Source of the DNA: J051 sp040289295
Lineage (GTDB): Bacteria > Armatimonadota > Fimbriimonadia > Fimbriimonadales > ATM1
NCBI GenBank assembly: GCA_040289295.1
Contig: PSLA01000011.1
Location: 10,780 to 74,779, forward strand
Length of the DNA: 64,000 bases
Direction: 5' to 3'
The notes beneath the pieces are model-generated. The model saw only the letters and a program-made list of their open reading frames with translations. It was not told the origin of the DNA and ran no database searches. A program made the translations under genes and the position numbers. This document shows positions 1-8,953 of the stretch, piece after piece; the first letter of the stretch is position 1; each line of letters opens with the position of its first letter.

Positions 1-82
1 TCGCCACTCGAATCGAATACAATTCAGAGGACCAAGGGCGACTTGATTGAACGTGAAACTCAAGGAGTGAGGATCTGCGCAT

Positions 83-868
83 ATGCATCACTTAGCCGAG
101 GACAGTTTGAAACAAGTGTGGCGAAAGTACTTCAAGGACCGCGCCCGCGACTGCCGCGACGAACTCGTGAAGCACTACTCCTACTTGGTGAAGATAACTG
201 TCGGGCGCATCGTCGGGGTTGTGCCACACGGTTTAGACAAGGAAGATCTCATCTCGGCAGGGACGATGGGACTCATCCGAGCCGTTGATCAGTTCGACCC
301 AAACCGAATGGTCAAATTTGAGACGTATGCCATAGCATTGATCCGCGGCGCGGTGCTCGAGATGCTGCGCAGTGAAGACTGGGTGCCACGTTCTATTCGC
401 GAAAAGCTAAAAGCGCTCGATAAGGCGTATGTGGCGCTGCAGTACAAACTGAACCGCCCACCGAACGAGGAAGAGCTTGCCGAAGCGCTCGAGATCTCGG
501 TGGAGGAACTCCACGAGATTCAAATCTTCGGTGCGCGCCACTCTGTGCTCTCCCTCGATGAAATGATCCATGGGCACGACAACGACGAGAGCGGCAACTT
601 CATGGACGTGCTGATTGATGAAGACGCCGACCCAGATGTTCAGGCGCAGGAGCGCGAACTGAGGCGCCTGCTCGCTGTAAGCGTCGACAGGCTTCCGGAT
701 CGCGAACGGCTCGTCATCGCCCTCTACTACTTTGAGGGCTTGACCTTCCGCGAAATCGGCGCGGTTCTCGGTGTCTCCGAGAGCCGTGTTTATCAATTGC
801 ACGCCCAGGCGGTCGGCAGAATCCGCGCGTTCCTTAGCGAAGAGGAGTTCGGAGCCAGCCACGGGTGA
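83..868 (+). CDS. fliA: FliA/WhiG-family RNA polymerase sigma factor
   Basis: Alternative sigma-70 factor that in most flagellated bacteria directs late flagellar and chemotaxis genes. The 261-residue protein has region 2 (DLISAGTMGLIRAVDQFD, then FETYA and RGAVLEMLRSEDWVPRSIR), region 3 (RPPNEEELAEALEISVEEL) and region 4 with a helix-turn-helix (GLTFREIGAVLGVSESRVYQ). The SEDWVPRSIR block is typical of the FliA/WhiG/SigD group. The ATG at 83 follows AAGGAGTG at 62-69, and a TACAAT box lies at 18-23. A flagellar operon at 47-57 kb supports a motility role, although the two loci are far apart. The family is secure; flagellar rather than another specificity is inferred. Confidence 0.93.
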   Translation: MHHLAEDSLKQVWRKYFKDRARDCRDELVKHYSYLVKITVGRIVGVVPHGLDKEDLISAGTMGLIRAVDQFDPNRMVKFETYAIALIRGAVLEMLRSEDWVPRSIREKLKALDKAYVALQYKLNRPPNEEELAEALEISVEELHEIQIFGARHSVLSLDEMIHGHDNDESGNFMDVLIDEDADPDVQAQERELRRLLAVSVDRLPDRERLVIALYYFEGLTFREIGAVLGVSESRVYQLHAQAVGRIRAFLSEEEFGASHG

Positions 869-877
869 ATTCTTCTC

Positions 878-1096
878 ATGTCGGACGGCGAGCTTCCCCG
901 CGTCCAGCCGTCGGTTGAAATCTCGCAGCGAGTTCAACCATCTGGCCCGCCCCGCGAGCGCCCGAAGAAGAAGCGCCAACAACACGAACCGACGGAAGAC
1001 ATCATCGAAGTTGGCGATGAGGAGAGCGAGCCCGTCGCCGAGACCCCGCAATTCGACGAGCCTGAAAGTGACGACGGCCTTGACCTCCGCGTGTAG
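878..1096 (+). CDS. Small charged, probably disordered protein downstream of fliA
   Basis: A 72-residue ORF starting 9 bases after the sigma gene stop. It is rich in Pro, Glu, Asp and Arg, has a basic patch (RERPKKKRQQ) and an acidic C-terminal half (VGDEESEPVAE, ESDDGLDLRV), and shows no hydrophobic core. Third codon positions are strongly G/C as in the neighbours, which supports coding. No ribosome binding site is obvious, so it may be translationally coupled to fliA. I recognise no family. Position suggests co-transcription with the sigma factor; function unknown. Confidence 0.5.
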   Translation: MSDGELPRVQPSVEISQRVQPSGPPRERPKKKRQQHEPTEDIIEVGDEESEPVAETPQFDEPESDDGLDLRV

Positions 1097-1212
1097 GTGT
1101 TGATTGGCCCTTGGATTGCTGCTACTAGCGACATTCGCCCCGCGCGCGGAGTATGCAGGGATGTATACTCACGCGTTCAGTAATGGAGACCACCGGAGGA
1201 AACCCTTTGAAC

Positions 1213-2346
1213 ATGACTACAGTTTCGCGCGTCTACAACGTCCTCATCGCCCTCCTCGCTGGGAGTGCGGCACTTTTATCCCTCGGCTGCGGCGGAGGTA
1301 GTGGAGACGACACCGTCATCGCTGTCGTCAACGGCGAGAAGGTTACCAAGAACCAGTACCTCAAGAAACTTGAGACGATGTCGTCGGTTCGCGCCGTCAA
1401 CCCACCACAAAACCCGCTCCAGCCAGGCCAAATTGGCGAGGTACAGGTGGCTGAGCCGCTTTCAGCGCAAGCGCTAACGGGGATCATTGACGAGATTCTG
1501 ACCCTCCAGACAGCGAAGGACGAGGGACTGCTCCCATCGAAGGAGGAGGTGGACCGCGAGCAGGCGCTCATGGAGCAACTTAACCCGAATTATGTGAAGG
1601 GTCTAAAGTCAATGGGGTTCACCCTCGAGGACATCAGGCGGCAACTCATGGTGCGCCTTGCCGAGCGCAACTTGCTCGTCCGCGGCATTCCAAAGAAGAC
1701 GCTTGCCGACGCCAAGCGGTACATTGCGGAGCATCCCGATGAGTTCACCGTGCCCGCGCAAGTTCGCCTGCGGTGGATTGTGCTGGATGATCCCAATCTG
1801 CGCGACGACGTGGACCGTGAACTCGGTTCGGGCATTACGTTTGGCGCGGTAGCGGGCAAATACAGCACCGCTGCAAACGCCCGCGCGGAGAACGGAGCGT
1901 TTCCTCCGGGTCGTGGCCCTCAGCCTACGCCGCAGCCCATGCCTGATAAAGCCACGAACCCATTCTGGGAAGCCGTCCTCAAAACGCCGAAGGGGCGCGT
2001 CTCCCATTGGTTCGAACTACCCGGCGCAGGCGGCAAGAAGTCGTACGTCAAACTGCTGGTCGAGGACAAGACCGAGAAGACGGTTCGCAAGCTGTCCGCC
2101 GCGGAGGAGGAGATGGTCCGTCGAGCACTCGAGGAGCGCGAGGCACGCGATGTAAACGACTTAACCGACCTCTACCTGAAAAAACTTCTCAATGCTAAAA
2201 TCGAGATCAACGTGCCCTACCTAAAGGCGACTTGGGAACAGCAACTCGCTTTGATCAAGGACCGAGCCGCCCGAATGGAAGAGCGCGTCGGCAGTGCTTC
2301 TGGGCCGTCAACCTCCGGAGCCGACGATAAACCCAACGGAAAGTAG
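1213..2346 (+). CDS. SurA/PrsA-like peptidylprolyl isomerase lipoprotein
   Basis: Probable periplasmic foldase anchored as a lipoprotein. The signal sequence ends in LLSLGC, a somewhat unusual lipobox, followed by a Gly/Ser spacer and the typical SurA opening AVVNGEKVTKNQYLKKLE. The N-terminal helical chaperone region (IIDEILTLQTAKDEGL) is followed by a region resembling a parvulin PPIase domain (VRLRWIVLDD..., then TFGAVAGKYST). About 377 residues. The start is ambiguous: ATG at 1213 lies 12 bases after GGAGGA (1195-1200), while an in-frame TTG at 1207 lies 6 bases after it; the mature protein is the same. A TATACT box at 1164-1169 could be its -10. It stands alone before a convergent gene pair. 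Confidence 0.82.
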   Translation: MTTVSRVYNVLIALLAGSAALLSLGCGGGSGDDTVIAVVNGEKVTKNQYLKKLETMSSVRAVNPPQNPLQPGQIGEVQVAEPLSAQALTGIIDEILTLQTAKDEGLLPSKEEVDREQALMEQLNPNYVKGLKSMGFTLEDIRRQLMVRLAERNLLVRGIPKKTLADAKRYIAEHPDEFTVPAQVRLRWIVLDDPNLRDDVDRELGSGITFGAVAGKYSTAANARAENGAFPPGRGPQPTPQPMPDKATNPFWEAVLKTPKGRVSHWFELPGAGGKKSYVKLLVEDKTEKTVRKLSAAEEEMVRRALEEREARDVNDLTDLYLKKLLNAKIEINVPYLKATWEQQLALIKDRAARMEERVGSASGPSTSGADDKPNGK

Positions 2347-2359
2347 CTCCGGTTAAGAT

Positions 2360-2395
2360 GCAAGCCTCAACGGGCGCGTGCTCGTTGAGGCTTGC
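2360..2395. terminator. Perfect 13-bp stem hairpin between convergent genes
   Basis: GCAAGCCTCAACG at 2360-2372 pairs perfectly with CGTTGAGGCTTGC at 2383-2395 around a 10-base loop. It lies between the stop of the SurA-like gene (+) and the stop of the small hypothetical (-), the expected place for a bidirectional terminator. No T-tract follows on either strand, so termination would have to be Rho-assisted or rely on the hairpin alone. Confidence 0.65.
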
Positions 2396-2412
2396 GCGCG
2401 TGCAGGCAAAGG

Positions 2413-2724
2413 CTAATGTTGCCGTTCGAGCGCCTGCGCGAGCATGACAACGTCTTCGTGCGTGATTTCGCCGTCCTTCACGAACTGCTCAAGCAGCTCC
2501 TCCACGTTACCATAATTCGGTGAGGTTAGCCGCACCAGAGGTGGCTTTGCGGTATCCAATTCGCATAGGGTGAGACGCAGCACGGCTTGCTTGTCGCAAT
2601 ATGGCTTCATGGACAAGCCGTATTCCACCAAGTCCGGGATGGAGGTGTACACGCCCGTAACCTCTCCGTGCCCTGACCCATCCAGTTGTTCTGTGACCCA
2701 ATAGATACGCCGAAACTTCATCAT
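2413..2724 (-). CDS. Conserved-looking hypothetical protein, 103 aa
   Basis: Small soluble protein of unknown function (MMKFRRIYWVTEQLDGSGHGEVTG...). It has no signal peptide or membrane segment and reads as mixed alpha/beta with an amphipathic C-terminal helix (VEELLEQFVKDGEITHEDVVMLAQAL). It begins 9 bases after the S9 peptidase stop, with GAGGTG about 10 bases before the ATG, so it is the last gene of the 8.8-2.4 kb minus-strand operon. Coding is supported by the RBS, the tight spacing and the terminal hairpin beyond its stop. No family recognised. Confidence 0.75.
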   Translation of the reverse strand: MMKFRRIYWVTEQLDGSGHGEVTGVYTSIPDLVEYGLSMKPYCDKQAVLRLTLCELDTAKPPLVRLTSPNYGNVEELLEQFVKDGEITHEDVVMLAQALERQH

Positions 2725-2733
2725 GCTCGCGCG

Positions 2734-4779
2734 TCACCTCGTTCGCTTCGGTTTCTTCAAATATTCCGCCAGCCAGTCCAGGATGGCGCCAAGTCTGTGA
2801 AGGCGCAGGTCAACCGGCCCAGAACGACTTAGCCCGTGGCTGGTCGTAGAAGGATACCGGATGAACCGACTCGGGATGCCACGCACCTGGAGCGCCGTGA
2901 ACACTTGCTCCGCCTGTTCGATGTTGCAGCGCAAGTCTCCCTCACTGTGAATCACCAGAGTTGGAGTCTTGACATTGCCGAAGTACTTCAACGGACTCTG
3001 CTCCCAGAGTTTCTCGGGACGATCCCAGGCGTTCCCCTGCCAGTAGTGGTCGGGCACGAGTGGGAAGTCGCTGGTACCAGCCATGCTGTGAAGGTTCGAA
3101 ACACAGCGATCAGTGATCGCCGCCGAAAATTCGTTCGTGTGGCCAATGACCCAGTTCGTCATGTATCCACCGTATGAGCCGCCCATCACGGCCATCCGCT
3201 CCGAGTTGACGTAGGGGCGGGACTTCATAAACGCTATAACCGCGCGGATGTCCATCCAATCCTTGTTGCCCCAGTCGCCCTCAATTGCGGCGCAGTGGGC
3301 CTCGCCATATCCCTTGCTGCCGCGCGGGTTGCTGAAGAACACCACGTATCCCTGCGCAGCGAGTAACTGCATCTCGTGGAAGAACGGAACGCCGTACTGC
3401 GCATGAGGTCCGCCGTGTATCTCCAGCACGGCCGGCGCTTTGCCCTTTGGCTTCATCTTAGGCGGTTTCAGAACCCAAGTGTGCACCTTCGTTTCGTCCT
3501 CGGCGCGAACCCAGTGCTCCTCCACCTTCGCAAGGTTCAGCGTGCTAAGCAGTTCATCGTTGAAGCCGGTCAGGCGCTTCGCTGAGATTGCGTCGCCCTT
3601 AAGGTCGCCGATGAACACTTCGTTAAGTTCATGAAACGTACCTCGCGAAAGCGCAACGCGCGTGCCGTCTTTGCTCAGGTTACCCAACTGAAACTCATAC
3701 GGCCCAGAGGTTAAGAACTTCACTTCACCTTTGAGCGTTACGCGCGCGATGTGCGACTCTCCATGTCGGCCAATGGCAACAAGAAGCGATTTCCCATTCG
3801 GCATCCATTGGTAGTTCGCGCCGAACGCCGCCTCCCGCGTGTCGCTCAGGGTCGCTGCAGCTACGCAGTAGTCGCTCTTTCCGGTCAAGTCAACCGTTTT
3901 CCCCGTTTTCGGGTCAGTAACGAACAGGTGCTGGTTCCTGGCGCCCCAGAGGGCGTTCCTGCCAAGGCGGCCTGCCCAGGCAATCCACTTGCCGTCAGGC
4001 GACCAGCGCACTGCGCCGCGATCGCCGTCATCCTGAGCAGGCACCAGCCTCGCGGCTCCGCTGCTCGCGTCGACCAAGTAGAGCCTCGACTTCCAAGGCT
4101 TGAGCAACGCGTCCTTGGCTGTGTTCGCTGCAACGGCGAGGATCTTACCGTCGGGAGACCAGTCGAATGAGAAGAATCCAGTTACGTCTTTGTCGAACAG
4201 TTTGCGGTGTTCTCCGCTCTCAGCGTCGACGAGGTACAGGTGGTGCCGCTGCTGCTGGAAGTAACCGTCGCCGTCCAGCCGGTACCACATCGTCTCTATG
4301 ACGCGAGGCGGAATGCTGAGTCCCTCGGCCTCTCGCTTCTTCCTCGCCTCCTCCGTCCACTCCTTTGCAGTTGCCCGGAAGGCGACTGCAAGGCGCATGC
4401 CGTCGGGCGACCACTTCATTTCGCGGATTGAGCCTTCCGGAAAGTTCGTCAGCTGGGTCGCCTCGCCGCCGGTTGCGCTAATGAGGAAGATCTGTGGATT
4501 GGAGTCGGAGCGACCCGAGACGAACGCTACGCGCGTGCCATCCGGCGACCAAAGAGGCCCGCCGTCGCGTTCTCCCGAGGTAAACTGCTTCACCTCCCCT
4601 GTAGCAACGTCCGCAAGCCACAGGTTGCTGACCATCTCGTTCTTTTCACCGCAATGCTTGCGAGCAAAAAGGACGCGGTCGCCGGACGGTGCGATCTGCG
4701 GCTGTGCGACAAGTACGAACCTCTTGAGGTCCTCGGCTTGGATGAGTCTCTTCTTTAACTTGAGTGCGCGGCGTGGCAT
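2734..4779 (-). CDS. S9 family prolyl oligopeptidase-type serine peptidase
   Basis: Cytoplasmic acylaminoacyl/dipeptidyl-peptidase-like enzyme of 681 residues. The N-terminal half is a beta-propeller with repeated WSPDG strands (WSPDGTRVAF, WSPDGMRLAV, WSPDGKILAV, WSPDGKWIAW). The C-terminal half is an alpha/beta hydrolase with nucleophile Ser about 535 in GGSYGGYM, Asp about 615 in HSEGDLR and His about 648 in TTSHG. The propeller normally restricts access to short peptides. I chose ATG 4779 because a longer reading would run into the cca gene, whose stop is at 4796; GAGG/AAGG sequences precede this ATG. No signal peptide. Substrate not predictable. Confidence 0.92.
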   Translation of the reverse strand: MPRRALKLKKRLIQAEDLKRFVLVAQPQIAPSGDRVLFARKHCGEKNEMVSNLWLADVATGEVKQFTSGERDGGPLWSPDGTRVAFVSGRSDSNPQIFLISATGGEATQLTNFPEGSIREMKWSPDGMRLAVAFRATAKEWTEEARKKREAEGLSIPPRVIETMWYRLDGDGYFQQQRHHLYLVDAESGEHRKLFDKDVTGFFSFDWSPDGKILAVAANTAKDALLKPWKSRLYLVDASSGAARLVPAQDDGDRGAVRWSPDGKWIAWAGRLGRNALWGARNQHLFVTDPKTGKTVDLTGKSDYCVAAATLSDTREAAFGANYQWMPNGKSLLVAIGRHGESHIARVTLKGEVKFLTSGPYEFQLGNLSKDGTRVALSRGTFHELNEVFIGDLKGDAISAKRLTGFNDELLSTLNLAKVEEHWVRAEDETKVHTWVLKPPKMKPKGKAPAVLEIHGGPHAQYGVPFFHEMQLLAAQGYVVFFSNPRGSKGYGEAHCAAIEGDWGNKDWMDIRAVIAFMKSRPYVNSERMAVMGGSYGGYMTNWVIGHTNEFSAAITDRCVSNLHSMAGTSDFPLVPDHYWQGNAWDRPEKLWEQSPLKYFGNVKTPTLVIHSEGDLRCNIEQAEQVFTALQVRGIPSRFIRYPSTTSHGLSRSGPVDLRLHRLGAILDWLAEYLKKPKRTR

Positions 4780-4795
4780 GTCACGCCTTTTTACC

Positions 4796-6151
4796 TCACG
4801 GCTCGCCCGCTTCTCGAAGAAGCCATTCGCGTGCTGCGCGCTTGTTATTCGGCGGGATCGTCCCATCGATTACTGCCTCTTCAAGTTTACGCAGCCACTT
4901 GCCGACCTCCGGCCCTTGGCGAAGGTGAAGCAGCCTCATGACCTCGTGCCCGCTAAGAGGCGAACCGAGTTGTTTCGGGCTGGCTGCCGCGCGCACTTCT
5001 GCGATTCGTCGCTCGATTTCATCGAAGTCCGCCCGGGGGGGGGTCGCGCGAATCGCTTCTGCGTCCGCACGACAAAGCTTGACGAGAGGGTCAACCAGTT
5101 CCCCAAGGTCGCGAACCAGCCTTCGCGCCGCCGTCGGAGTGAACAATTCCATCGAACCGAGCCGCATGTGGTTGCGGACCAGTGCGGACACCTGCTCCGT
5201 CATCTCGCGACTGAAGCGCAGGCGGGACATCGCCTCGCGCGTGATTTCTGCACCGACGCGCTCGTGTCTGAAGAAACGAATGCGCCCGTCCTGATCCACG
5301 CTCCGCGTTCGAGGCTTGCCTACGTCGTGGAACAAAGCCGCAAGCGTGATGCGCAGATCATGGTATGCCGTTGCGTTCCGAACAACATCCAGCGTGTGCT
5401 CCCACACCGATTTTAAGTGATAATCTCCTTGATCAACATCTGCCCCCTCCTTCAGTTCCGGCAGAAAGAGCTCAAGCAGGCCGAGGTCCATAAGTTCGCC
5501 GAGTGCGTCCGCAGCCGTCGGATGCTCGAGCATCAGGACCAACTCGTTCCGAATTCGCTCGACGCTGACGATGCTCAGCCGACTGCGCTTTTGTCGAATC
5601 GCATCATAGAGACTCTCCGCCGGCGTGAGACCGAGACGCCACCGGAAGCGCACAGCGCGCAACATGCGGAGCGGGTCGTCGCTGAACGTCGCTTCCGGAT
5701 CCAGCGGCGTGCGCAAGACACGCTCCCGCAGATCTGTTAGCCCAATGCCAAGCGGGTCGAGCAGCTCGCCGGTGTGTAAATTCCGCAGCAATGTGTTCAC
5801 GGTGAAGTCCCGCCGCCGCGCGTCTTCAAGCAGCGTTGCCGGAGCGACCTTGGGCTTCCGGCTTTCGGGGGCATAGGACTCACGCCGTGCGGTGACGATC
5901 TCCACGTTCGCCTCCCCAATGCGCACGAGCGCAGTGCCGAAGCGAGGATACGCAACTGGAGGGATGGACGAGACACCCATTGTATATAGGAAATTCGCGA
6001 GTTCCTGTGAAGATTCCTCGGTTACAACGTCAAAGTCAGTACCCTCCGGTAAGCCCAGCAGCGCGTCGCGGACGCAGCCGCCGACAGCGAAGAGCCAGCC
6101 TTCCCACTTAGTGCCACGAGTCGCCTCGGCAATTCGCTCGAGCGCGTTCAC
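4796..6151 (-). CDS. cca: CCA tRNA nucleotidyltransferase / poly(A) polymerase family with HD domain
   Basis: Class II nucleotidyltransferase that adds or repairs the 3' CCA of tRNAs. The catalytic head has GGCVRDALLG at 24-33 and DFDVVT from 39, then the ARRRDFTVNTL and DPLRMLRAVRF motifs around 111-170 that bind incoming nucleotide and tRNA. An HD phosphohydrolase domain follows (HDVGKP at 275-280). 451 residues is normal for HD-containing CCA enzymes. It starts 7 bases after the Wzz-like gene and ends 16 bases before the S9 peptidase, so it sits in one operon with surface polysaccharide genes. A run of nine G (nine C on the coding strand) at 5035-5043 lies in the reading frame. Confidence 0.93.
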   Translation of the reverse strand: MNALERIAEATRGTKWEGWLFAVGGCVRDALLGLPEGTDFDVVTEESSQELANFLYTMGVSSIPPVAYPRFGTALVRIGEANVEIVTARRESYAPESRKPKVAPATLLEDARRRDFTVNTLLRNLHTGELLDPLGIGLTDLRERVLRTPLDPEATFSDDPLRMLRAVRFRWRLGLTPAESLYDAIRQKRSRLSIVSVERIRNELVLMLEHPTAADALGELMDLGLLELFLPELKEGADVDQGDYHLKSVWEHTLDVVRNATAYHDLRITLAALFHDVGKPRTRSVDQDGRIRFFRHERVGAEITREAMSRLRFSREMTEQVSALVRNHMRLGSMELFTPTAARRLVRDLGELVDPLVKLCRADAEAIRATPPRADFDEIERRIAEVRAAASPKQLGSPLSGHEVMRLLHLRQGPEVGKWLRKLEEAVIDGTIPPNNKRAAREWLLREAGEP

Positions 6152-6158
6152 CTTCCGA

Positions 6159-7481
6159 CTATACCTCTGCCTGTGTGATTTCGCGCTCTAACGCTCGCGT
6201 GTAGTTCCACACTGAAACGATAAGCCCGATGAACAGCCCAACGGCGGCAAACACGCCCGGAAGCGGGAAGGAAGGCTCTTCCGAAGCGTACGCTTCGTCC
6301 AGAACGAGGAACGGCTCGTACGCCTTCTCCTCAGCCAACCGGGCTTGGGTCAGGTCGGCGAGCATGGCGTCTAACTGCGCCTCCTCGCGCTTCAGTTCGT
6401 TCAGCAGCCGCTCCTGTTCGATCGCGAGGTTCGCTATCCGGAGCGCGTCGTCTCGCATGCGGGCGAGGTTGCGTTGTGCTGCGCGCAGCGCAGCAAACTT
6501 CGCCGCCCGCTCCGCCGATTCGGAAAGCGTGAGACTGAGCGCGCCCGATTGCGCGGCATCCGCAATACGATCAAGTTCCTCCGTATAGACTTTGATGGAT
6601 GCCTCAAGCTGAGATTGCACGGCTTTCATCTCTGGTGAGTCTAGCGAGACGACTGCTCGCGCCTCTTCCAACTTGGTACGCTGAGCGAGAATAGCGGCAT
6701 GCAGGTCTTTGAGAGTCTGCGTCAGAGGGTCACCAGTCTCACCAGCCTCACGCGCCTGCAGGACCGCGCGGATCTTCTGATTCAGAGCGGCGTCCGCCGC
6801 TTGCGCTTCCGCAAGCAGGTCGTCCAACTCCACGCTGGATTGCACCAACGCTTCGATGAACTTCTCCCGTGCGACCGCAGAGGCAGCAAGCAAGTCGCTT
6901 GAAACGGCTGCCTTGACTTCCTCCGCTTTGGCGCGAACGCGACCGCGCTGCTTTTCGAACTCCTCCTCCAGAAACTTTACCGTTTGAGCAGCAAACTGCT
7001 TGCCCAACTCCTTCGACCGTTCGCTCGCGTATGCGATGAGATCAGCCAGCACTTCTTGCGAGACGCGCCTGTCACCCCACGTGAAGGAAACGGAAAGCTG
7101 CCCCGTTTGTAACACCTCAACACGTACAGAGTCGAGGAACTCCTTGATGTCCTCGTCGTCGGGTTCGCTATTGAACAGCGCAGACTTGTGTCGCTCGATG
7201 GCATGGAGGGCAGCGCTTCGACTGGCAAGGATGTCCGCAATTGAAGCCGCGTCGGTGCCTACAGTTGGGAGAAACAACTGACCGCCGAGAACGTTTGTTC
7301 CAGCCGCATCCAGCCCGCCCAGAGGCAGCGCGTTGAGTGGATTCTGCAACGACGGCTTCGCGAAGAACAGCGTGGACTTCGCTTCATACTGCTTCGGCCA
7401 CACAAACGCAACCACCAGCCCGAGCAGCGCTCCTGCCACCGGCCAGACGAGGAAGCGAACGGTTGTCGTCAGCGAGTTCAC
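6159..7481 (-). CDS. Wzz/GumC-like polysaccharide co-polymerase (chain length determinant)
   Basis: Inner-membrane protein likely to control length or export of a surface polysaccharide. A transmembrane helix near the N-terminus (FLVWPVAGALLGLVVAFVW) leads into a Wzz domain (YEAKSTLFF...), a long Ala/Glu/Lys/Arg-rich coiled coil of about 220 residues, and a second helix near the C-terminus (LPGVFAAVGLFIGLIVSVW). There is no fused BY-kinase. The start is taken as GTG 7481, which clears the upstream stop at 7495 and gives about 440 residues; the RBS is weak. It lies 13 bases behind an O-antigen-ligase-like gene, which supports an O-antigen or exopolysaccharide role. Confidence 0.82.
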   Translation of the reverse strand: MNSLTTTVRFLVWPVAGALLGLVVAFVWPKQYEAKSTLFFAKPSLQNPLNALPLGGLDAAGTNVLGGQLFLPTVGTDAASIADILASRSAALHAIERHKSALFNSEPDDEDIKEFLDSVRVEVLQTGQLSVSFTWGDRRVSQEVLADLIAYASERSKELGKQFAAQTVKFLEEEFEKQRGRVRAKAEEVKAAVSSDLLAASAVAREKFIEALVQSSVELDDLLAEAQAADAALNQKIRAVLQAREAGETGDPLTQTLKDLHAAILAQRTKLEEARAVVSLDSPEMKAVQSQLEASIKVYTEELDRIADAAQSGALSLTLSESAERAAKFAALRAAQRNLARMRDDALRIANLAIEQERLLNELKREEAQLDAMLADLTQARLAEEKAYEPFLVLDEAYASEEPSFPLPGVFAAVGLFIGLIVSVWNYTRALEREITQAEV

Positions 7482-7494
7482 AAATGCAGCCCCG

Positions 7495-8838
7495 TTATAC
7501 CGACGCGGGCAACACGCGAATCGCCGCCCCGCTGCCAGCAACAGTAGGCACTCGGCTCAAAGCGTACCACGCTCCAAGCAGCAAAAACGTCCCACGGTCA
7601 GCAATGTCGGGCGTAGGCATCACCATGACGAGCAACGCCACGAACGTAATCACGACAGCCAGCTCCCTGCAAAGCCGCGCACCACGGAAAAGATCCACGA
7701 CGGGTATCAGAAAGAGCGCAATCGCGAGGGCAGCCACCGGAATGCCAAAGAACAACGCGGCGGCAACCGGTGCAAAGTGGGGCACCAGTGGCGGGCCACG
7801 ACGCAAGTATTCAGCGTCAATGATCGGAGCCATCGGAAACTCGTTCAGCGACGGCAACGCCCACGCCACTGTCTGCGGGCGCCCTGTTGAGGCGAGCGTC
7901 CTCATCTCGGCAAGCCGCTTGATTGCGGGCAGCTGCAACGACCCGACGAGCACCGCCACAGCAGCCACACCCAGCACCGCGATCAACACAACCGACGCTC
8001 GATAGCGAGCAGGGGGGATGGACGGCACCTTCGCTCTGGCAATGAAGAACGGAAGCGCGAGGAGAAACGCGAGACCGAGCAACGCAGCACGAGAACCCGT
8101 AAGACCCACCTCCACGGCGACCAACAGCAAGAAGAGCGACGTCATCCAACGCAATCCTCGGGACCGGCGCACCTCGACCGAAAACAGCGTCGCCGCGAAA
8201 AGAGCTAACAAGTATCCAGACACCAACAGCTCGTCAAACACGGAGACTGTGAACCTGCCGAGAATAAGGAACGGCGTGTGTGAAGGAAACCAAAACGGAC
8301 TGACGAGCGGCAATGCGGCGTTGAAGAGAAGCGGAACCACTACCGTCGCGCCCAAACCAAGCCGCGCTGCGCGCGTGATGTCTGCTGAACCGAGGCGAGA
8401 GCGACGCACCAACGAAAACGCCTCCCAAGCCAGCAAGACGCTCGCACACAGATACACAAGGAAGAGTGCCTTCGTGAACGCGAACATGGCGACCGAGCCC
8501 AGCAGGATGAACATGGAAAGATACAGGAACGGCCTCGGCGCACGCGTCAGAACCTTCCAGGGATGGAGAAAGGAGTACGGCGCCATCGCCACGATCAGCA
8601 CGTAGCCAAGCGTTACCGGCAGCCCTGCAACATACGGCAGGAGGAGTGAGCCAAACAGCACGGCCAGTGCGAGCCGATCCGATAGGTACCCCAGCACCAC
8701 CAAGCCAGCGACCACAACCAGGCTCGCCGGGTGCTCTGACCGGTTACTCGCAAGAAACAGAAGAAACCCGAATAGCAGCAGGCGCTGCCACAACGGGTCG
8801 CCGCCCTGCCCTGCTCCGCGCTTTTTGACTCGAATCAC
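7495..8838 (-). CDS. O-antigen ligase / polymerase-like membrane protein
   Basis: Polytopic membrane protein of 447 residues with roughly ten or more hydrophobic segments. The segment VGLTGSRAALLGLAFLL matches the conserved GSR region of the Wzy_C/WaaL (O-antigen ligase) family, followed by a large loop (AIKRLAEMRTLASTGRPQTVAW) as in those enzymes. Likely role: polymerising or ligating polysaccharide at the outer face of the inner membrane. The start is GTG 8838 with no clear Shine-Dalgarno sequence. First gene of a five-gene operon (polymerase, Wzz-like, cca, S9 peptidase, hypothetical). Ligase and polymerase cannot be told apart from sequence alone. Confidence 0.78.
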   Translation of the reverse strand: MIRVKKRGAGQGGDPLWQRLLLFGFLLFLASNRSEHPASLVVVAGLVVLGYLSDRLALAVLFGSLLLPYVAGLPVTLGYVLIVAMAPYSFLHPWKVLTRAPRPFLYLSMFILLGSVAMFAFTKALFLVYLCASVLLAWEAFSLVRRSRLGSADITRAARLGLGATVVVPLLFNAALPLVSPFWFPSHTPFLILGRFTVSVFDELLVSGYLLALFAATLFSVEVRRSRGLRWMTSLFLLLVAVEVGLTGSRAALLGLAFLLALPFFIARAKVPSIPPARYRASVVLIAVLGVAAVAVLVGSLQLPAIKRLAEMRTLASTGRPQTVAWALPSLNEFPMAPIIDAEYLRRGPPLVPHFAPVAAALFFGIPVAALAIALFLIPVVDLFRGARLCRELAVVITFVALLVMVMPTPDIADRGTFLLLGAWYALSRVPTVAGSGAAIRVLPASV

Positions 8839-8912
8839 CTAACGATTGGGACGAAACAGAGCTCAACTCCGGTGCTTTCGACCCGAGAATTGCCGTAGGT
8901 GGCGCCTTATCG

Positions 8913-8926
8913 GGCACAATTGTGCC
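8913..8926. promoter_or_regulatory. 14-bp perfect palindrome in a divergent intergenic region
   Basis: GGCACAATTGTGCC is a perfect palindrome in the 115-bp space between the divergent O-antigen-ligase-like gene (starts 8838, -) and the lipoprotein gene (starts 8954, +). Its position fits an operator for a dimeric regulator acting on one or both promoters. No regulator gene is adjacent, and I do not recognise the site. Confidence 0.35.
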
Positions 8927-8953
8927 TAAAGAGGTGGTAGTCTCCTGTTAGCA

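Noticed and set aside
4298..5416. Long + strand reading frame (about 372 codons) over the S9 peptidase and cca genes
   Set aside because: Antisense to two well-supported genes, Arg/Ser-rich shadow composition, no family signature.
7880..7905. GCGAGCGTCCTC inside the O-antigen-ligase-like gene, resembling the dispersed repeat
   Set aside because: Only about 12 bases match and the flanks differ; chance is likely in GC-rich DNA.
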